Source: Olavius algarvensis associated proteobacterium Delta 3
Lineage (GTDB): Bacteria; Desulfobacterota; Desulfobacteria; Desulfobacterales; CAFBRK01
DNA length: 37,071 nt
Direction: 5' to 3'
Assembly: GCA_903231505.1 (NCBI GenBank)
Contig: CAFBRK010000040.1
Coordinates: 1 to 37,071, forward strand
Shown: in pieces, positions 32,788 to 37,071 of the stretch
Layout: every line of letters starts with the position of its first letter
Numbering within the stretch: position 1 is the first letter of the stretch
Position numbers and translations under genes: made by a program
The notes under the pieces: generated by a model
Databases searched by the model: none
What the model saw: only the letters and a program-made list of their open reading frames with translations
Told to the model about the DNA's origin: nothing

Positions 32788-33564
32788 ATGGTGAAGAAAC
32801 GGATCATACCGAAATTTCTGCTTCGAGACGGACGGCTGGCCAAAGGGGTTCGCTTTCTGGAGAACATGAGAGAAGCGGGAAACCCGGTGAGCACAGCCAA
32901 AGTATACGATTCCTATGGCGTGGACGAGCTCATCTTCCTCGACATCGACGCCACTGATGCCAGCCGCATGGCGGTCTGTTCGGTGATCGAAAGGGTTTCC
33001 GAAGAGATTTTCATGCCGTTTACAGCCGGCGGAGGGGTTTCCCAACTGCAGGATGTCAACGCCCTTCTGCGTGCCGGGGCGGATAAGGTGTCGGTCAACA
33101 CCGCCGCCGTGACGAAACCCGGATTTGTCCGGGAGGCGGCCCGGGCTTTCGGTGACCAGTGCATCGTGGTCTCGGTCGACTATTGCCGGGTCGAGGGGGG
33201 GAAACACCGGGTGTTCATCAACGGTGGTAAAACCTTGACAGAGTCAGATCCCATCGAGTGGGCGCTGAAAATGCAGGACAACCACTGCGGAGAAATACTC
33301 CTATGTTCCATCGATCGTGATGGAACCATGTCCGGTTATGATCTGGAAATGATAGCAAGGCTCGCAGAAAAACTCGAAATCCCCCTGATCGCTTCCAGCG
33401 GCGCCGGTTCCTTGAAAGACTGTCAGCAGGCCCTGGATGCGGGAGCCTCGGCCATCACCATCAGCTCCATGTTCTTTTTTACGGATCACAGCCCGATCAA
33501 AGTGCGTTCCTACCTTTTCAGCCAGGGCCTGAATGTGCGGGCCAGTAAAAGCAGCCGGAACTGA
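32788..33564 (+). CDS. hisF: HisF2-type cyclase-like subunit
   Basis: The 258-aa barrel protein is HisF-like: IIPKFLLRDGRLAKGVRF, DELIFLDIDATDAS, FMPFTAGGGVSQLQDVNALL, RAGADKVSVNTAAV, IVVSVDYCRVEG, EILLCSIDRDGTMSGYD and IASSGAGSLKDCQQAL. In authentic HisF the N-terminus is IIPCLDV, with the catalytic Asp11; here it is IIPKFLL, so this Asp is absent while the second Asp (VSVDY) is kept. That fits an ammonia-channel partner for the WbpG-like amidotransferase rather than an imidazole-glycerol-phosphate cyclase. It follows the radical SAM stop by 24 nt. Confidence 0.92.
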   Translation: MVKKRIIPKFLLRDGRLAKGVRFLENMREAGNPVSTAKVYDSYGVDELIFLDIDATDASRMAVCSVIERVSEEIFMPFTAGGGVSQLQDVNALLRAGADKVSVNTAAVTKPGFVREAARAFGDQCIVVSVDYCRVEGGKHRVFINGGKTLTESDPIEWALKMQDNHCGEILLCSIDRDGTMSGYDLEMIARLAEKLEIPLIASSGAGSLKDCQQALDAGASAITISSMFFFTDHSPIKVRSYLFSQGLNVRASKSSRN

Positions 33565-33592
33565 TGGACCCATTCTCAGAAAAGAGCGTCCC

Positions 33593-34321
33593 ATGAGCAC
33601 GACGTCTCACCGCATTCTATGGCTGATCGCCGCACGGTCCGGGTCCAAAAGCATACCGGACAAGAACATCAGGGAACTCGGCGGGATTCCCTTGCTGGTA
33701 TATCGGATACGCTTGGCTTCCCGGATCGCTTCCGGGGAGAATATCTGGATTTCCACAGACAGCGCCCGCTACGCGGCCATCGCCGAGAAGTTTGGCGCCC
33801 GCGCACCGTTTATTAGGCCACCGCAGCTGGCAACGGATGACGCCAAATCCGCCGATGTGGTCCTTCACACCATGGAATGGGCCCGGCAGAATGGATTCTC
33901 GTTCGACGGGGTAGGGCTGCTGGAGCCGACCTCTCCATTTGTTCGGCCCGACACCTTGGACGATGCCGTCCGGGAGTTGTTCTCCCGCGATGAGGCCGAT
34001 GCCGTCGTGGCCGTCCGGTACGTGACGCCGAGCACTTTTTACGTCCAGGCCGAGTCCCGTTATCTCAGCCGGGTGGCCGAAAATATCGCAAGGACCGGAT
34101 CGATACGGCGGCAGGAGGAGCCGCGTGAGATCACACCCTCCGGCGGGTTCTACATCGCCAGATGGGATGCTTTCATGAAACACAGGACATTCTATACTCC
34201 GAAGACCCTCGCCCACCCGGTGTCGCCCATCGAAGGGCTGGAAATCGACGAGCCCCTGGACTGGCTCTGGGCCGAATTTCTCCTGGAACGATATCCGGAA
34301 CTCAGGATCGACAGCCGGTGA
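33593..34321 (+). CDS. legF: CMP-nonulosonate synthetase (LegF/NeuA family)
   Basis: The 242-aa enzyme couples CTP to the nonulosonate, giving the CMP-activated donor. It has LWLIAARSGSKSIPDKNIRE (the family motif PARxGSKxIPxKN in variant form), ISTDSARYAAIAEKFGA, RPPQLATDDAKSADVVLH, LLEPTSPFVRPDTLDDAV and the C-terminal IDEPLDW. The start at ATG 33593 follows an AAGAG; upstream frame lies in hisF. In the cluster it completes the legionaminate route. The acetyltransferase-like gene starts at its stop (GTGA overlap). Confidence 0.9.
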   Translation: MSTTSHRILWLIAARSGSKSIPDKNIRELGGIPLLVYRIRLASRIASGENIWISTDSARYAAIAEKFGARAPFIRPPQLATDDAKSADVVLHTMEWARQNGFSFDGVGLLEPTSPFVRPDTLDDAVRELFSRDEADAVVAVRYVTPSTFYVQAESRYLSRVAENIARTGSIRRQEEPREITPSGGFYIARWDAFMKHRTFYTPKTLAHPVSPIEGLEIDEPLDWLWAEFLLERYPELRIDSR

Positions 34322-35001
34322 TTCTTTCTCTGCCGAAAACGGACCTTGCCGACTACACCTCGGCGCAGCTGGACGTGTTTTTCCCCGATGGCGATAAAAA
34401 CGTTCAGGAGGCGCTGCGTCGTCATATCGACGGAATTCTTGACCGAACCGAGTATTGCTTTTTGAAAGTCGAGAATCGTTATTTCAAAGACGGTGGCAAC
34501 ACGATTTTCAACCACCTGAATGCCGATCAGTACGCCATGTTTCTGTATTTTGCGGCAAACACGCTGTATCGGGAGGGTGAGTCGATCGACGATTGCACGA
34601 AGATCTTTCAGCTCAACAGAGCGCTTCACGGGATCGACGCGTTTTACGAAGTAGAGCTTCCTGATGTGTTCCTCTTTGTCCATCCCATCGGTACAATTCT
34701 TGGCCGGGCCGAGTATGCGGACTATTTGCTGGTGTACCAGCGGTGCAGTGTCGGGAGCAATCATGATATCTATCCTCGTCTCGGGAAACACTTCTGCCTG
34801 CATCCTGGCGCCGCGGTCCTCGGAGACTGCCACATCGGCGACAACTGCAAGATCTCGACCGGATCTCTGCTGATGGATCACAACCTGGCGGATCACAGCC
34901 TGTATATCGGTAACCCGTCGGCATTTGAAATCAAGCCTTCCCCGAACCGTCACCCCATCTGGGTGACGGCCGAAGGCCGGCAAAGGAGAACGTCGGGATG
35001 A
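34318..35001 (+). CDS. Serine acetyltransferase-like LbH protein
   Basis: The 227-aa product starts at GTG 34318, overlapping the legF stop; an ATG further up lies inside legF. The N-terminus is alpha-helical (SLPKTDLADYTSAQLDVFF) and the middle has the CysE-like FNHLNADQYAMFLYFAANTL and LNRALHGIDAFYEVELPDVF. It then has hexapeptide-type turns: HPIGTILGRAEYADYL, GSNHDIYPRLGKHFCLHPGA, IGDNCKISTGSL. Such SAT-like proteins appear in capsule and O-antigen clusters and may acetylate a sugar hydroxyl or amine. The acceptor is unknown. It overlaps the next gene by 4 nt. Confidence 0.85.
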   Translation: MILSLPKTDLADYTSAQLDVFFPDGDKNVQEALRRHIDGILDRTEYCFLKVENRYFKDGGNTIFNHLNADQYAMFLYFAANTLYREGESIDDCTKIFQLNRALHGIDAFYEVELPDVFLFVHPIGTILGRAEYADYLLVYQRCSVGSNHDIYPRLGKHFCLHPGAAVLGDCHIGDNCKISTGSLLMDHNLADHSLYIGNPSAFEIKPSPNRHPIWVTAEGRQRRTSG

Positions 35002-36311
35002 ACAAAACAGGACCGGCCCTATGGCAGCGTGCCAAGGGAATCATCCCCGGGGGCAATCAATTACTGTCCAAGCGGAGTGAACGTTTTTTGCCGGAAGCCT
35101 GGCCGGCGTATTATGCGCGGGCTTCGGGATGCGAAGTGTGGGATCTGGACGGGAATAGATATTACGACTTCGCTCAGATGGGTGTTGGATCGTGTATTCT
35201 CGGGTACGCCGATCCGGATGTCGACACGGCTGTCAAACGGGCCATCGATCACGGTAGCATGTGCACCCTGAATTGCCCGGAAGAAGTCGCTCTGGCCGAG
35301 AAGCTGATTGAGATTCATCCCTGGGCGGAGATGGTGCGGTTTGCCAGAACCGGCGGCGAGGCCTGCGCCGTGGCCGTGAGGATCGCGAGAGCTGCCAGCG
35401 GGAAATCCGGAATTGCGTTCTGTGGATACCACGGGTGGCATGACTGGTACCTGTCGGCAAACCTGTCCGGTACATCGAATCTTGACGGTCAGCTTTTACC
35501 CGGCCTTGAACCCGCTGGAGTACCGAGAGAACTGACAAGTACGGTATTTCCATTCAATTATAACCGCCTTGATGAACTTGAAAAGATCGTGACAGATCAT
35601 CCCGACGAGATCGGCGTCATCATTATGGAGCCGCTGAGGGGGTCAGCTCTTCAAGAAGGTTTTCTTGATCGCGTGCGCGAGATTGCAACACGAATTGACG
35701 CTGTGTTGATTTTTGACGAAGTGACATCGGGTTTCAGAATCAACGTCGGCGGCATACATCTGAAGCTCGGTGTAGAGCCGGATATCACCGTCTTTGGCAA
35801 GGCAATGGGAAACGGGTACGCCATCTCGGCGATCGTAGGAAGACGATCGGTAATGGATCATGCGCAGAGAAGCTTTATCAGCTCCACTTTCTGGACCGAA
35901 AAGATTGGATTTGTGGCTGCCCTCGCAACTATAGACAAGATGGTTGAAGAAAACGTTCCAGATTATCTCGTGCAATACGGGGAACTGATCAACAGGGGCT
36001 GGTTGGAGCTCTCGAAAAATTATAACGTTCCGGTCCATATCAGCGGTATCCCACCGCTCACCCATATTTCATTCGAAGCCCCGGAACCTGCAGCGGTCCA
36101 GACACTCTATACGCAAGAAATGCTCTTCAAGGGTTACCTTCTGGGTGCAGCCGTCTATACCACCTATGCATATTCGGAAGAGATCATCGAACAGTTCATC
36201 CTTGACTCCGATCCGGTTTTTAGGATGATTGCAAACGCTCTTGAGAGCGGGAATGTGAAATCGTTACTGAAACACGATGCCGCTTACAGTGGTTTTAAAC
36301 GGCTTACCTGA
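34998..36311 (+). CDS. Class III aminotransferase (glutamate-1-semialdehyde aminomutase-like)
   Basis: The 437-aa PLP enzyme resembles HemL: IPGGNQLLSKRSERF, GCEVWDLDGNRYYDFAQMGV, FARTGGEACAVAVRIARAAS, GYHGWHDWYLSANL, IMEPLRG, LIFDEVTSGFRI and the lysine motif VFGKAMGNGYAISA near residue 275. True HemL makes 5-aminolevulinate, but a position inside a nonulosonate cluster, with GCIxLG replaced by GSCILGYADPD and the ornate sugar-locus neighbours, suggests amination of a cluster-specific keto sugar or side chain. Both roles are possible; the second is an inference. Confidence 0.88.
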   Translation: MNKTGPALWQRAKGIIPGGNQLLSKRSERFLPEAWPAYYARASGCEVWDLDGNRYYDFAQMGVGSCILGYADPDVDTAVKRAIDHGSMCTLNCPEEVALAEKLIEIHPWAEMVRFARTGGEACAVAVRIARAASGKSGIAFCGYHGWHDWYLSANLSGTSNLDGQLLPGLEPAGVPRELTSTVFPFNYNRLDELEKIVTDHPDEIGVIIMEPLRGSALQEGFLDRVREIATRIDAVLIFDEVTSGFRINVGGIHLKLGVEPDITVFGKAMGNGYAISAIVGRRSVMDHAQRSFISSTFWTEKIGFVAALATIDKMVEENVPDYLVQYGELINRGWLELSKNYNVPVHISGIPPLTHISFEAPEPAAVQTLYTQEMLFKGYLLGAAVYTTYAYSEEIIEQFILDSDPVFRMIANALESGNVKSLLKHDAAYSGFKRLT

Positions 36312-36322
36312 AAGGGCCCCGT

Positions 36323-37071
36323 ATGTATAAGAGGTTTGATGTTTCGGGAAAGACAATCGTGGTGACAGGCGGTGCAGGGATACTGGGTTCTCTCTACTGC
36401 ACGCGGTTCGCCGAAGAAGGGGCACAGGTGATCATATCTGACATTGCAGGGAACAAATGCGCTGATCTGGCAAAAAAGGTCAGCAGGGCAACCGGCACGG
36501 ATTGTATCGGGCTCTCTGTCGATCTTTCCGATGAAATGTCTGTCGTGGGGTGGGCAAAACGGATCATCGATGCCTTCGGCCATGTCGATGTTCTTGTAAA
36601 CAACGCGGCGACAAAATCTCCGAATTTTTTTGAGCCGCTCGAGAGTTTTCCACTGGCCGATTGGAACGAGGTTGTTTCGGTCAATATGACGGGCATTTTT
36701 TTAGCGGTGCGCGAACTTGGCCGGGTAATGGCGCAAAGGGGGAAAGGCAGCATCATTAATGTCAGCTCTATATACGGTGTTGTGGGCCCCGATCAGCGCA
36801 TATATGAAGGATCATTCTATGACGATATGGGGGGTACCATCAATACACCGTTTGTTTATTCGGCAACCAAAGGAGCCATCGTTGCCATGACGAAATATCT
36901 TGCTGCTTACTGGGGCCCAAAAGGTATTCGAACGAACACGCTGACTCCCGGGGGCGTTTACTCGGGTCAGAATGAAACGTTTCAAAAAAAATATGAGGAT
37001 AAAGTCCCCCTCGGCAGGATGGCCGAGGCGGAAGACATGGTCGGGGCGATGATTTATCTCGCCTCTGATGC
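36323..37071 (+). CDS. SDR oxidoreductase, PtmA-like (partial, runs off the window)
   Basis: The gene begins at ATG 36323 (AAAGGG upstream) and is open to the last base, giving 249 residues of a probable 255-265. The classical SDR motifs are complete: VVTGGAGILGSLYCTRF, NNAA, IINVSSIYG and the catalytic YSATKGAIVAMTK, then IRTNTLTPGGVYSG and the C-terminal pattern VPLGRMAEAEDMVGAMIYLA. A relative, PtmA, lies in the Campylobacter legionaminate locus and acts in GlcN supply there, but this enzyme could equally oxidise another cluster sugar. The 3' end is outside the window. Confidence 0.88.
   Translation, partial: MYKRFDVSGKTIVVTGGAGILGSLYCTRFAEEGAQVIISDIAGNKCADLAKKVSRATGTDCIGLSVDLSDEMSVVGWAKRIIDAFGHVDVLVNNAATKSPNFFEPLESFPLADWNEVVSVNMTGIFLAVRELGRVMAQRGKGSIINVSSIYGVVGPDQRIYEGSFYDDMGGTINTPFVYSATKGAIVAMTKYLAAYWGPKGIRTNTLTPGGVYSGQNETFQKKYEDKVPLGRMAEAEDMVGAMIYLASD

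Noticed and set aside
30707..33564. A histidine biosynthesis operon
   Set aside because: Only hisH and hisF are present, hisF lacks Asp11, and both flank and overlap sugar-modification genes.
1..37071. CRISPR arrays
   Set aside because: The repeats seen are irregular words without constant repeat length or unique spacers, and no cas gene is present.

Overview
The window looks like a chromosomal piece of a Gram-negative, anaerobic deltaproteobacterium (Desulfobacterota, Desulfobacteraceae/Desulfosarcina-like). The inference rests on KDO/LPS biosynthesis (kdsB), an exosortase-substrate (PEP-CTERM) gene family, a cobalamin-type radical SAM enzyme, and gene-poor gaps filled with word-like repeats. 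No rRNA or tRNA gene was found. The taxonomic call is an inference from gene content, not from a marker gene.

Layout. 1-3.0 kb: leucyl/phenylalanyl-tRNA-protein transferase (aat), a HIT-family protein, a 650-bp island of degenerate short repeats, and kdsB. 3.4-7.9 kb: three paralogous secreted PEP-CTERM proteins, two in one + strand operon and one on the - strand, separated by a decayed IS110-type transposase; each transcription unit has a sigma-54-like site about 100 nt before its start codon. 8.0-10.4 kb: a - strand pair, guaA and a membrane-anchored coiled-coil protein. 10.7-15.4 kb: a TrpF-like barrel without the catalytic Cys, a 357-bp element with terminal inverted repeats, efp flanked by two small hairpins, a nitroreductase, a second repeat island, and a CorC/HlyC-type CBS membrane protein. 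15.8-18.7 kb: a 966-aa MrfA/YprA-like helicase fused to a DEDDy exonuclease domain, followed by a third repeat island. 19.0-22.5 kb: a 68-aa protein, a secreted ComEA-like HhH protein, a short XPF/ERCC4-type nuclease, and a toxin-antitoxin graveyard (HEPN fragment with RX4HXY, intact MNT nucleotidyltransferase, broken hepT).

22.6-37.1 kb is one co-directional polysaccharide cluster, most of it with 4-8 nt overlaps or gaps of a few nt: a winged-helix regulator, then legB, legC, a NeuD/LegH-like acyltransferase, legI/neuB, legG/neuC, a CBS-sugar nucleotidyltransferase (PtmE-like), a WbpG/PseA-like amidotransferase, HisH2, a B12-binding radical SAM protein, a HisF2 without the usual catalytic Asp, a CMP-nonulosonate synthetase, a serine-acetyltransferase-like LbH protein, a class III aminotransferase, and an SDR (PtmA-like) running off the end. 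Read together, these predict synthesis of CMP-activated legionaminic acid through a GDP-sugar route, carrying an acetamidino group and probably one further radical-SAM-dependent modification. This cluster is the best candidate for an undescribed pathway variant in the window.
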